Source: Kocuria rosea subsp. polaris (GTDB lineage: Bacteria; Actinomycetota; Actinomycetes; Actinomycetales; Micrococcaceae). Taken from it: a stretch of 64,000 nucleotides of DNA. The stretch spans positions 1 through 64,000 of the forward strand of contig NZ_LQBK01000007.1 of the NCBI RefSeq assembly GCF_001483755.1, read 5' to 3'. Positions 46,238 through 54,620 of this stretch are shown one piece after another. Each line of letters begins with the position of its first letter. The first letter of the stretch is position 1. The notes below the pieces were generated by a model. It did no database searches. It saw only the letters and a list, made by a program, of their open reading frames with translations, and had not been told where the DNA came from. A program made the translations under genes and the position numbers.

Positions 46238-47245
46238 GTGAACCATCCGAGACGACTGCAGATCCTGCAGGCCATCGTGGAGGACTACGTGCACTTCCGC
46301 GAGCCCGTGGGCTCCAAGGCGCTCGTGGACCGGCACCGGCTCGGCGTCTCCTCGGCCACCGTGCGCAACGACATGGCCGCGCTCGAGGAGGAGGGCCTGA
46401 TCACGGCCCCCCACACGAGCTCCGGCCGGATCCCCACCGACAAGGGCTACCGCACGTTCGTGGACCAGATCGCGGCCGTCAAGCCGCTGTCCGGGCCGGA
46501 GCGGCGGGCCATCCAGCGCCTGCTCGACGACGCCGCGGACATCGACGACGTCATGGAGCGCACCGTGCGGCTGCTCGCGCAGCTGACCCAGCAGGTCGCG
46601 GTCGTGCAGTACCCGCACGCCTCCGGCGTGACCGTGCGTCACGTCGAGGTCGTGGACCTCGGGGCCGGGCGGGTGCTCGTGGTGCTCATCCCGACCAACG
46701 GCCGGGTGGCCCAGCGCGTGGCCGTGCTGCGGGCGCCCCTCGAGGAGTCCCAGCTGCTCGAGCTGCGCGCCCGGGTGCTGGCCGCCGTGGTGGGGCGCTC
46801 CCTGACCGCGGTGCCGGACGCCCTCGCGGTGATGGCCGCGGGCACCGCCCCGCCGCTCCAGCCGGCCGCCGCGGCGGTGGGGGAGACCGTGGCCGCCCTC
46901 GCGGCCGGCGGGGCCGAGCACCGCATGGTCATGGCCGGCACCGCCAACCTCGCCCGTGCCACGGGGGACTTCCACCTGAGCATCGGCCCGGTCCTCGAGG
47001 CCCTCGAGGAGCAGGTGGTGATGCTCCGGCTGCTCTCGGAGATGGAGCAGGACGCCCGCGGGGTCGCCGTGCGGATCGGCACGGAGAACGCCGAGGGCCC
47101 CCTGTCCGAGGCCGCCGTCGTCGCCACCGGCTACGGGCCGCAGTCGAAGGTGGGGGTCGTCGGTCCCATGCGCATGGACTACCCGTCCACGATGGCCGCC
47201 GTGCGCGCCGTCGCCCGCTACCTCTCCCGTATCCTCGGGGGCTGA
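46238..47245 (+). CDS. hrcA: Heat-inducible transcription repressor HrcA
   Basis: A 335-residue repressor of the CIRCE regulon. The N-terminal winged helix starts [25 protein letters not shown] and continues [19 protein letters not shown], both diagnostic. The GAF-like middle and C-terminal dimerisation parts follow ([43 protein letters not shown]). GTG at 46238 is preceded by GGGGAGGAG. The CIRCE site just upstream indicates autoregulation. dnaJ follows after 71 bases, then rsmE overlaps dnaJ, the standard order hrcA-dnaJ-rsmE-phoH. Confidence 0.97.
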   Translation: MNHPRRLQILQAIVEDYVHFREPVGSKALVDRHRLGVSSATVRNDMAALEEEGLITAPHTSSGRIPTDKGYRTFVDQIAAVKPLSGPERRAIQRLLDDAADIDDVMERTVRLLAQLTQQVAVVQYPHASGVTVRHVEVVDLGAGRVLVVLIPTNGRVAQRVAVLRAPLEESQLLELRARVLAAVVGRSLTAVPDALAVMAAGTAPPLQPAAAAVGETVAALAAGGAEHRMVMAGTANLARATGDFHLSIGPVLEALEEQVVMLRLLSEMEQDARGVAVRIGTENAEGPLSEAAVVATGYGPQSKVGVVGPMRMDYPSTMAAVRAVARYLSRILGG

Positions 47246-47316
47246 GCCCCCGCGGGCCCCGCTCCCGGGGCCCTCCAGCGAAACCCACCACAGACCTCTC
47301 GACAGAACGGACCACG

Positions 47317-48468
47317 GTGAGCGATCACTACGAGACCCTGGGCGTGTCCCGGGACGCCAGCCAGGAAGAGATCAAGAAGGCCTACCGCAAGAAGGCCCGC
47401 CGGCTGCACCCCGACGTCAACCCCGGCCCTGAGGCCGCCGAGGACTTCAAGCGCCTCTCCCACGCCAACGACGTCCTCTCCGACCCCGAGAAGCGGAGGG
47501 TCTACGACGCGACCGGCAACGAGAACGGCACCGACACCGGTTTCGGCGGGGGCTTCCCCGGCTCGGGCTTCGGCTTCGCCGACATCTTCGACACCTTCTT
47601 CCAGGGCGCCGGGGGCGCCGGCTCCGGCCGGCGCGGCCCCGCGTCCCGCACCCGCCAGGGCCAGGACGCGCTGATCAACGTCCGCGTCTCCCTCCGGGAC
47701 GCGGTCTTCGGCACGGAGAAGAGGATCACCGTGGACACCGCCGTGGTCTGCCCCACGTGCAACGGCAGCTGCTGCCAGGCGGGCACCCAGCCCGAGACCT
47801 GTGAGGTCTGCCACGGTTCCGGCCAGGTCCAGCGCCAGGTCCAGTCCATCCTGGGCACCGTGGTCACTGCCGCCCCGTGCGCCACCTGCCAGGGCTTCGG
47901 CACCGTCATCAAGCACCCCTGCCACGAGTGCTACGGCGAGGGCCGCGTGCGCGACCGCCGCCCGCTGACCGTCAAGATCCCCGCCGGCGTCTCGACCGGC
48001 AACCGGATCCGCCTCTCGGGACAGGGCGAGGCCGGCACCGCCGGCGGCCCCAACGGCGACCTCTACGTCGAGCTCAAGGTCGACCCGGACCCCACGTTCG
48101 AGCGCCAGGGCGACGACCTGCACGCCCGCGTCCGGGTGCCCATGACCTCCGCGGCCCTCGGCACCACGGTGACCCTCGAGACCTTCGACGGCGAGCGCGA
48201 GGTCCCCGTGTCCCCCGGCACGCAGACCGGCCACACCGTGACCCTGCACGAGCTCGGGGCCACCCGGCTGCGCGGCGGCGGACGCGGCGAGCTGTTCGTC
48301 CACCTCGAGGTCGAGACGCCCACGGCGCTCGACGACGAGCAGCGCGAGCTGCTCGAGCAGCTGTCCCGGCTGCGCGGCGAGGACCAGTCGACCGGCACGA
48401 CCCTGAACTCCCCGGCCGGCTCCGGCGGCTTCTTCTCCCGGCTCAAGGACAGGTTCTCCGACCTGTGA
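47317..48468 (+). CDS. dnaJ: Chaperone protein DnaJ
   Basis: A 383-residue type I J-protein. The J-domain covers residues 1-70 with HPD at 31-33. A Gly/Phe-rich linker follows ([13 protein letters not shown]). The zinc-binding domain has four CxxCxGxG-type repeats ([31 protein letters not shown]), the first and third slightly off consensus. Two beta-barrel substrate-binding domains and a C-terminal dimerisation part complete it. It stimulates the DnaK ATPase and holds unfolded proteins. This is the HrcA-linked DnaJ2 type of actinobacteria, under the CIRCE element upstream of hrcA. The stop overlaps the GTG of rsmE by four bases. Confidence 0.96.
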   Translation: MSDHYETLGVSRDASQEEIKKAYRKKARRLHPDVNPGPEAAEDFKRLSHANDVLSDPEKRRVYDATGNENGTDTGFGGGFPGSGFGFADIFDTFFQGAGGAGSGRRGPASRTRQGQDALINVRVSLRDAVFGTEKRITVDTAVVCPTCNGSCCQAGTQPETCEVCHGSGQVQRQVQSILGTVVTAAPCATCQGFGTVIKHPCHECYGEGRVRDRRPLTVKIPAGVSTGNRIRLSGQGEAGTAGGPNGDLYVELKVDPDPTFERQGDDLHARVRVPMTSAALGTTVTLETFDGEREVPVSPGTQTGHTVTLHELGATRLRGGGRGELFVHLEVETPTALDDEQRELLEQLSRLRGEDQSTGTTLNSPAGSGGFFSRLKDRFSDL

Positions 48469-49244
48469 GCCTGCCGGTCTTCAAGGTCGAGCCGGGCCGG
48501 CTCACGGGCCTCCGCCCCGGAGCGGCGCTCACGGTCACCGGCCCGGAGGCCCGGCACGCCGTCACCGTGCGCCGCCTCGCGCCCGGCGAGCCCCTCGAGC
48601 TCGTCGACGGCGCGGGGACCCGGGCCACCGGGGAGCTGCGCTCGGCCGACCGCGACAGCATGGAGGTCGGCGTCGTCTCGGTGACGACCGAGCCCGTCCG
48701 CACGCCCCGGCTCGTCCTCGCCCAGGCCCTCGCGAAGGGCGACCGGGACCTGCTGGCCGCGGAGACGGCCACCGAGCTGGGCGTGGACGCCGTGGTGCCG
48801 TGGCAGGCCGACCGCTCGATCGTGCGGTGGAAGAAGGAGCGCGCCGCCAAGAGCCACGAGAAGTGGGTCCACACCGTCGCGGCCGCCGCCAAGCAGTCCC
48901 GCCGGGCGGCCTGGCCGGAGGTGCTGCCGCTGTGCACCACCCGGGAGCTCGCCCGTCTGCTCGGCGAGCCGGGGACGCGGGGCCTCGTCCTGCACGAGGA
49001 GGCCGGCGAGTCCCTCGCCGAACTGACCGGCGCCCCGGGGGTGCCGTGGGCGGGCTCGGAGCGGATCGTCCTGGTGGTGGGGCCCGAAGGGGGCATCGCC
49101 CCGGCGGAGCTCGAGGCCCTGGCCGGCGCGGGAGCCCACGCGGTGCGGCTCGGCCACGAGGTGCTGCGCAGCTCGACCGCCGGACCCGCCGCGCTGGCGG
49201 TGCTCAGCGCCGCGCTCGGACGCTGGGCGTCCGGGCCCCGCTGA
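48465..49244 (+). CDS. rsmE: 16S rRNA m3U1498 methyltransferase RsmE
   Basis: A 259-residue SPOUT-family methyltransferase that methylates N3 of U1498 in 16S rRNA. The N-terminal PUA-like part has [17 protein letters not shown]. The knot domain has [46 protein letters not shown] and the SAM-binding loop [16 protein letters not shown], then [17 protein letters not shown]. The GTG start overlaps the dnaJ stop as GTGA; length and homology agree with it. Confidence 0.95.
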   Translation: MSLPVFKVEPGRLTGLRPGAALTVTGPEARHAVTVRRLAPGEPLELVDGAGTRATGELRSADRDSMEVGVVSVTTEPVRTPRLVLAQALAKGDRDLLAAETATELGVDAVVPWQADRSIVRWKKERAAKSHEKWVHTVAAAAKQSRRAAWPEVLPLCTTRELARLLGEPGTRGLVLHEEAGESLAELTGAPGVPWAGSERIVLVVGPEGGIAPAELEALAGAGAHAVRLGHEVLRSSTAGPAALAVLSAALGRWASGPR

Positions 49245-49260
49245 GCCCAGCCGGACCGGA

Positions 49261-50187
49261 TCAGCCCGGGAGCACCGCCACGTCCTTGTCGTCGCGCACG
49301 GTGTCGCCCTCCGCGTTCCGGCCGACGACCGTCACGACGTAGTCGCCGGGCTCCAGCTCGACCTCCGTCCGGAACCCGGCGGTCCCGTCGGCGCGCGGGA
49401 CGGCGGCGGCCGCGCCGCTCGAGACGCGCCGCCCGTCCTGCTCGGCCACGCTCCAGCGGCCGCTCCGGACACCGTCCAGCGCCCGGCCGGACACGGTCAG
49501 GGAGCCCTCGGCGCGGGCGTCCTGCCGTGGTTCGTCGAGCCAGATCGGCGCCTCGGCGCTCTCGTCGGGCCGGAGGGGGGCGTCGAGTCGCACGGCGCCG
49601 AAGACCTCCTCGTCGGGACGGCCGTCCACGAGCACCTTCACCTCGGCCTCGGAGCCCTCGGGCAGCAGGCCCGCCGTTCCCGCGGCGGCCGTGACCGTGT
49701 GCGCGAGCTGCTGGAGGGCGAGCCGGGCCTCGTTCCCGTCCAGGTCCGCGCGGAAGGCCTCCGACGGCATGTCCACCGTGATGGTCCCCTCGGGGGACGT
49801 CGAGGCGCCCACCCGGTCCACCGGGGACCACAGCGTCCGGTAGTCCGGGTCCCGCGGGGTCGCCCCGGTCATCAGCGCGGCCGCTGCGGCGATGGGGTCC
49901 ACGGCCGCGGCGGCCTCGGAGGCGTCCCGGAACTCCCGGAACAGCCGCTCCTCGCCGGCCGCGCGGCCCACCCAGTAGACGGGCAGCTTCGTGGTGGCCA
50001 CCCTGACCTCGGCGGTGCCCGACGCGGCGGGCGCCGCCGGAACGGTGCCCGACGCGGGGACCGCGCCGTCGAGGGAGCTGCCCGGACCGGTGGCGCACGC
50101 GCCGAGGACGAGGACGCCCGCCGCGGACAGCGCCAGCACGGGGAAGCGGGCGCGGGCGGACGGGCGCCGGGAACGGGCGGTGGTCAT
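49261..50187 (-). CDS. Lipoprotein with GerMN and Gmad2-type domains
   Basis: A 308-residue predicted lipoprotein. The signal peptide ends in the lipobox LVLGAC (Cys about residue 31). A GerMN-like domain follows (LPVYWVGRAAGEERLFREFRD, FRADLDGNEARLALQQLAHTV). The C-terminal Gmad2-like immunoglobulin-fold domain has IWLDEPRQDARAEGSLTVSGRAL and VELEPGDYVVTVVGRN. In actinobacteria such proteins are cell-envelope lipoproteins of unknown role; the names come from spore germination but no sporulation is implied. ATG at 50187 has GAGGTG upstream. It converges on rsmE with 16 bases between stops and diverges from phoH. Confidence 0.82.
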   Translation of the reverse strand: MTTARSRRPSARARFPVLALSAAGVLVLGACATGPGSSLDGAVPASGTVPAAPAASGTAEVRVATTKLPVYWVGRAAGEERLFREFRDASEAAAAVDPIAAAAALMTGATPRDPDYRTLWSPVDRVGASTSPEGTITVDMPSEAFRADLDGNEARLALQQLAHTVTAAAGTAGLLPEGSEAEVKVLVDGRPDEEVFGAVRLDAPLRPDESAEAPIWLDEPRQDARAEGSLTVSGRALDGVRSGRWSVAEQDGRRVSSGAAAAVPRADGTAGFRTEVELEPGDYVVTVVGRNAEGDTVRDDKDVAVLPG

Positions 50188-50497
50188 GGGGGGACGCGCA
50201 CCTCGGCTTTCCGGGATCTTCTGCGGGATCTGCTGGGGGGCGGTGCCGGCACCGGGGGGGGGGAGGAGGTCGCACCCGTCCCCCTGCCGGAGGACCGCAC
50301 CATTCCAGCACATCGGCCGAGGGCGCCCCCAGCCGAGGAGCCCCTGCGGCCGTGACCGATACCAAATCGGAATGTGCGCCCCCGCGGCCTCCGGCGCCGG
50401 AGCCGCGCGGTACCCTGGAAGGAGGACGAGCGCCGTCCGCCGACCCATCCACGGCAACCCGATCGAGAGCGAGAGCACGGCCCGCGCGGCCGAACCC
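50188..50497. other. Divergent spacer between the GerMN lipoprotein and phoH, with a G10 run
   Basis: 310 bases without a gene. It holds a run of ten G (50254-50263) and possible weak -10 boxes for phoH (TACCCT at 50411-50416). GGAAGGAGG at 50417-50425 has no start codon at a usable distance in the phoH frame. An AT-rich patch (GATACCAAAT) lies near 50358-50367. Confidence 0.5.
50254..50263 (+). repeat. Homopolymeric G10 tract
   Basis: Ten consecutive G residues in the lipoprotein/phoH intergenic region. Such tracts can slip during replication and are also prone to sequencing error. Confidence 0.7.
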
Positions 50498-51574
50498 ATG
50501 ACTGAGACGCTGCCCGGCACCACGCACCCACTGACGGCCCGCACCGTCATCACCTTCCCCGACCGCGAGACGATGGTCCGCTGTCTCGGCTCCGGGGACG
50601 ACACCCTGCGCCAGGTGGAGACCGCGTTCCCGGGCCTCGAGACCAGCCCCCGCGGACTCGAGCTCGGCATCGAGGGCCCGGGCGGGGCCGTGCAGATCGT
50701 CGCCACCCTGTTCGACGAGCTGAAGGTGCTGGCCGGGCGCGAGACCTCGATCACCCCCCAGGTCATCACCCAGCTGCTCGCGCTGATCGGCCGGGACCTC
50801 ACCGCCCGGCCCAGCGGCGCCCTCACCCAGAACATCCTCTCGAGCCGCGGGCGCAAGATCCGCCCCAAGACGCTGCACCAGAAGGCCTACGTCGACGCCA
50901 TCGACGAGCACACCGTGGTCTTCGGCATCGGCCCGGCCGGTACGGGCAAGACCTACCTGGCCATGGCCAAGGCGGTCCAGGCCCTGCAGGCCAAGGAGGT
51001 GTCCCGGATCATCCTCACCCGCCCGGCGGTGGAGGCGGGGGAGCGGCTCGGCTTCCTGCCCGGCACGCTCAGCGAGAAGATCGACCCGTACCTGCGCCCG
51101 CTCTACGACGCGCTGCACGACATGATGGACCCGGACTCGATCCCGCGGCTCATGGAGGCGGGCACCATCGAGGTGGCCCCGCTGGCGTACATGCGCGGCC
51201 GCACCCTCAACGACGCCTTCATCATCCTCGACGAGGCGCAGAACACCACGCCGGAGCAGATGAAGATGTTCCTCACCCGGCTCGGCTTCGGCTCCAAGAT
51301 GGTCGTCACCGGGGACGTCACCCAGGTGGACCTGCCGGGGAGCACGTCCTCCGGGCTGCGCCAGGTCCAGCACGTGCTGGGCGGCGTCGAGGACGTCGCG
51401 TTCACGGAGATGACCGCGGAGGACGTGGTGCGCCACGAGCTGGTGAGCCGGATCGTCAGCGCCTACGACGCCTTCGACACGACCAACCGGCACCGCAACG
51501 AGCGGCGCCGCCGCAAGGACGAGACCCGTGCCGCTCGCGACGCCGCCCCGGCCGGGGACGGGGAGGAGGCCTGA
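50498..51574 (+). CDS. phoH: PhoH family protein (ATPase)
   Basis: A 358-residue PhoH-type ATPase. The Walker A loop is GPAGTGKT at residues 145-152 (FGIGPAGTGKTYLAMA), then ILTRPAVEAGERLGFLPG, Walker B FIILDEAQNTTPEQMKMFLTR and the sensor VVTGDVTQVDLP. The N-terminal 100 residues fit the PhoH-like KH-type extension. In many bacteria it is co-transcribed with ybeY and likely acts in RNA metabolism and ribosome maturation. ATG at 50498 is the only ATG/GTG near the homology start. The stop TGA overlaps the ATG of ybeY by one base (TGATG), so the operon phoH-ybeY-CNNM-era is tightly coupled. Confidence 0.95.
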   Translation: MTETLPGTTHPLTARTVITFPDRETMVRCLGSGDDTLRQVETAFPGLETSPRGLELGIEGPGGAVQIVATLFDELKVLAGRETSITPQVITQLLALIGRDLTARPSGALTQNILSSRGRKIRPKTLHQKAYVDAIDEHTVVFGIGPAGTGKTYLAMAKAVQALQAKEVSRIILTRPAVEAGERLGFLPGTLSEKIDPYLRPLYDALHDMMDPDSIPRLMEAGTIEVAPLAYMRGRTLNDAFIILDEAQNTTPEQMKMFLTRLGFGSKMVVTGDVTQVDLPGSTSSGLRQVQHVLGGVEDVAFTEMTAEDVVRHELVSRIVSAYDAFDTTNRHRNERRRRKDETRAARDAAPAGDGEEA

Positions 51575-52080
51575 TGGCCGTCGAGTTCGACCTCCGGGCC
51601 GACCCGCAGGACGTCCCGGCGGCGGACCGCCCGGCCTGGTCCGCGGTCGACGTCGAGCTGCTGGGCCGGCTCGCGGACCACGTCCTGGAGCGGCTGCACG
51701 TGCACCCCGACGCGGAGCTGTCCATCGCGGTCGTCGACGAGGACGAGATGGCGCGCCTGCACGTCGAGTGGATGGACCTGCCCGGCCCCACCGACGTCCT
51801 GTCCTTCCCCATGGACGAGCTACGACCGGGCACCCCGGAGGAGCCCGCCGTGGGAACGCTGGGCGACATCGTGCTGTGCCCCCCGGTGGCCCTCCGGCAG
51901 GCCGAGGCCGCCGGGCACTCCGTCGCGGACGAGCTGTGCCTGCTCACCACCCACGGCATCCTGCACCTGCTGGGGCACGACCACGCCGAGCCGGAGGAGC
52001 GGCGGGTCATGTTCGCCCTCCAGCGGGACCTGCTCACGGACTTCCTCGGCCGGCCCGCGCCCGTCGAGACCATGGAGTAG
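51574..52080 (+). CDS. ybeY: Endoribonuclease YbeY (rRNA maturation factor)
   Basis: A 168-residue zinc metalloprotein. The metal-binding signature HGILHLLGHDHAEPEE (three His) is intact near residue 130, preceded by GPTDVLSFPMDE and GDIVLCP. YbeY matures the 3' end of 16S rRNA and takes part in ribosome quality control. It overlaps phoH by one base and is followed after six bases by the CNNM-family gene, the standard actinobacterial phoH-ybeY-(CNNM)-era operon. Confidence 0.96.
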   Translation: MAVEFDLRADPQDVPAADRPAWSAVDVELLGRLADHVLERLHVHPDAELSIAVVDEDEMARLHVEWMDLPGPTDVLSFPMDELRPGTPEEPAVGTLGDIVLCPPVALRQAEAAGHSVADELCLLTTHGILHLLGHDHAEPEERRVMFALQRDLLTDFLGRPAPVETME

Positions 52081-52086
52081 CGCCCC

Positions 52087-53418
52087 ATGATGACCACTGC
52101 CGTCCTGGTCGTCGCGGCGATCGTGTTCCTGGGCACGGCCTTCGTCCTCACGGCCGCCGAGACCGGCCTCACCTACCTGCCCCGCGCGGACGCCGAGGCC
52201 ATCACCCGGGACGCCCCCGAGTCCTCGGCCGCCAGGATCCTGGCCACGCCGACCGCGCACCTGCAGGCCCTGCGCTTCTGGAGCGTGTGGTTCGAGACGG
52301 CCTCCGCCGTGGCGGTCGCCCTCGCGATGTTCGACGGTCTCGACGACGTCTGGCTGGCCGGGCTGCTGGCCACCGTGGTCATGGCGGCCGTCGGCTTCGT
52401 GCTCACCGGCGTCTCGCCCCGCCAGGTCGGCCGGAGCAACGCCGCGGGCACCGTGCGGGCCACCGCGGGTCTCGTGCGCGTGCTGCGCACGGTGCTCGGC
52501 CCGGTCCCCGGGATGCTCGTGCGCCTGGGCTCGTCGGTCGCCCGGGACCCGGAGCGCACCGCCCCCGGCTACCTGACCGAGGAGGAGCTGCTCGAGTTCG
52601 TCGACCGCTCCACGGGCCAGGCCCTCATCGAGGACAACGAGGCGGAGCTGCTGCACTCGGTCTTCGACCTCGACGACACCAACGTCCGGGCGGTCATGGT
52701 GCCCCGCACCGACATGGTCTCCGTCGACGACGACGACACCGTGGACAACGCCCTGAACCTGTTCTTCCGCTCCGGCTACTCCCGCATCCCGGTGATCGGC
52801 GAGAGCGCCGACGACGTCCTCGGCATCCTGTACCAGAAGGACCTCGCGGAGCGGGTGCACCGCCTCGGCACCGGCCTGCGTCTCGGGGGGCTCTCCGAGC
52901 TCGCCCGGGAGGTGCGCTACGTGCCCGAGTCGAAGAAGGTCAACGAGCTGCTGCGCGAGATGCAGCTCGAGTCCATCCACGTGGCCGTCGTGGTCGACGA
53001 GTACGGCGGCACGGCCGGGCTCGTGACCCTGGAGGACCTCATCGAGGAGCTGCTCGGGGAGATCGTCGACGAGTACGACCGGGAGAAGCCCGAGGTCGCC
53101 GAGCTCGGCGGCGGACGCTACCGCGTCTCCGCCCGGCTCGGCGTCGAGGACCTGGGCGACCTGTTCGGCGTCGACCTCGAGGACGACGAGGTCGACACGG
53201 CCGGCGGCCTGCTCGCCAAGTCCATCGGCCGGGTGCCCATCGTGGGCTCCCGCGCCACCGTCGAGGGCATCGTCCTCGAGGCCGTCACCCTGGAGGGCCG
53301 GCGCAACCGGGTGGGCCAGCTCGAGGTCCGCCGGGACCCCGACTGGGTCCCTCCGGGGTCCACGGCAGTGGAGCCCGCCGCCCAGGAGTCCGAGGAGGAG
53401 TCCCACCACCATGTCTGA
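52087..53418 (+). CDS. CNNM/CorC-type transporter (hemolysin family)
   Basis: A 443-residue membrane protein. Residues 1-130 form the CNNM transmembrane domain (VLVVAAIVFLGTAFVLTAAETGLTYL, then later helices). A CBS pair occupies about residues 205-325 (RAVMVPRTDMVSVD, HVAVVVDEYGGTAGLVTLEDLIEELLGEIVDEYD). The C-terminal CorC_HlyC domain closes it (YRVSARLGVEDLGDLF). Members are linked to magnesium or cobalt transport rather than haemolysis. The first five bases after ybeY contain no RBS of note, so coupling is likely. The stop overlaps era by eight bases. The C-terminus ends in a His run, EESHHHV. Confidence 0.92.
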   Translation: MMTTAVLVVAAIVFLGTAFVLTAAETGLTYLPRADAEAITRDAPESSAARILATPTAHLQALRFWSVWFETASAVAVALAMFDGLDDVWLAGLLATVVMAAVGFVLTGVSPRQVGRSNAAGTVRATAGLVRVLRTVLGPVPGMLVRLGSSVARDPERTAPGYLTEEELLEFVDRSTGQALIEDNEAELLHSVFDLDDTNVRAVMVPRTDMVSVDDDDTVDNALNLFFRSGYSRIPVIGESADDVLGILYQKDLAERVHRLGTGLRLGGLSELAREVRYVPESKKVNELLREMQLESIHVAVVVDEYGGTAGLVTLEDLIEELLGEIVDEYDREKPEVAELGGGRYRVSARLGVEDLGDLFGVDLEDDEVDTAGGLLAKSIGRVPIVGSRATVEGIVLEAVTLEGRRNRVGQLEVRRDPDWVPPGSTAVEPAAQESEEESHHHV

Positions 53419-54481
53419 GCCCACACCCGCCGTTCCCGCCGGTGAGCCCGCAGCCGGGGAGCACACCCCGTTCCGCGCCGGGTTCGCCGTGCTGGTCGGC
53501 CGCCCCAACGCCGGGAAGTCCACGCTCACCAACGCCCTGGTCGGGCAGAAGGTCGCGATCACCTCGAGCCGGCCGCAGACCACGCGGCACACCATCCGGG
53601 GCATCGTGCACCGGCCCGAGGGCCAGCTCGTGCTCGTGGACACCCCGGGCCTGCACCGGCCGCGGACGCTGCTCGGCGAGCGGCTCAACGACCTCGTGGC
53701 GGACACCCTCGCCGAGGTCGACGTCATCGGCTTCTGCGTGCCCGCGGACGAGAAGATCGGCCCCGGGGACCGGTTCATCGCCCAGCAGCTCGCGGCCTCC
53801 GGGAACAAGCCGGTGGTGGCGATCGTGACCAAGACGGACACCGTCTCCCGCGCCGAGCTCACGGAGCAGCTGCTGGCGGTCACCGAGCTGGGCCGCACCG
53901 TCATGGAGGCCGAGCACCGGGTCCGCGCGGAGCGGGCCGAACGGGCCGCCCGCAAGCCCCGCCACCGCGCCGGAGCCGCGCACGCGCCCCGCCCGGACGC
54001 CGACGACCCGGGCTGGGCCGACGTCATCCCCGTCTCCGCCGTGGACGGGTTCCAGGTCGAGGCCCTCGCGGAGCTGCTCATCGGCAGGATGCCGGAGTCC
54101 CCGGCCCTGTACCCCGACGGCGAGCTGACCGACGAGCCCGAGATGACGATGGTCGCCGAGCTCGTCCGGGAGGCCGCGCTGGAGGGGGTGCGGGACGAGC
54201 TGCCGCACTCCCTCGCGGTCGTGGTCGAGGAGATGGTGCCCCGCGAGGACCGCCCCGCGGACCGCCCGCTGCTCGACGTGCGCGTCAACGTCTACGTCGA
54301 GCGGTCCTCGCAGAAGGCCATCATCATCGGCAAGGGCGGCGCGCGGCTGCGCGAGATCGGCACCCGCTCCCGCACCGCCATCGAGGCCCTGCTGGGCACG
54401 AAGGTCTACCTCGACCTGCACGTGAAGGTCGCCAAGGAGTGGCAGCGCGACCCCAAGCAGCTCTCCCGGCTGGGCTTCTGA
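53411..54481 (+). CDS. era: GTPase Era
   Basis: A 356-residue GTPase that binds the 3' end of 16S rRNA during 30S assembly. G1 is GRPNAGKST (residues 30-38), the switch II motif is DTPGLHRPR, G4 is TKTD and the C-terminal KH domain has AIIIGKGGARLREIGTRSR. It is about 50 residues longer than E. coli Era: a 22-residue N-terminal extension and an Arg/Ala-rich insertion near residues 178-197 (between the MEAEHRV helix and DVIPVSAVDG). It overlaps the CNNM gene by eight bases. A terminator-like hairpin follows 28 bases later. Confidence 0.96.
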   Translation: MSEPTPAVPAGEPAAGEHTPFRAGFAVLVGRPNAGKSTLTNALVGQKVAITSSRPQTTRHTIRGIVHRPEGQLVLVDTPGLHRPRTLLGERLNDLVADTLAEVDVIGFCVPADEKIGPGDRFIAQQLAASGNKPVVAIVTKTDTVSRAELTEQLLAVTELGRTVMEAEHRVRAERAERAARKPRHRAGAAHAPRPDADDPGWADVIPVSAVDGFQVEALAELLIGRMPESPALYPDGELTDEPEMTMVAELVREAALEGVRDELPHSLAVVVEEMVPREDRPADRPLLDVRVNVYVERSSQKAIIIGKGGARLREIGTRSRTAIEALLGTKVYLDLHVKVAKEWQRDPKQLSRLGF

Positions 54482-54508
54482 ACCACGGCCGCGTCCCGGC
54501 CCCGCCGC

Positions 54509-54539
54509 GTCGCCCGCCCCCGGCCACGGGGCGGGCGAC
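54509..54539 (+). terminator. Hairpin terminator after era
   Basis: A perfect 12-bp stem (GTCGCCCGCCCC and GGGGCGGGCGAC) with a 7-base loop ends the phoH-ybeY-CNNM-era operon. A TACCAT box starting one base later (54540-54545) may be the -10 of the next gene. A second 8-bp stem (54581-54601) lies in that gene's leader. Confidence 0.7.
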
Positions 54540-54620
54540 TACCATGACACCCGGCGCCCCGGCCGGGCGCCGTCCCCCGACCCCGGGCCTCGTGCCCGGG
54601 GCCCCCAGGAGAAGAACACC

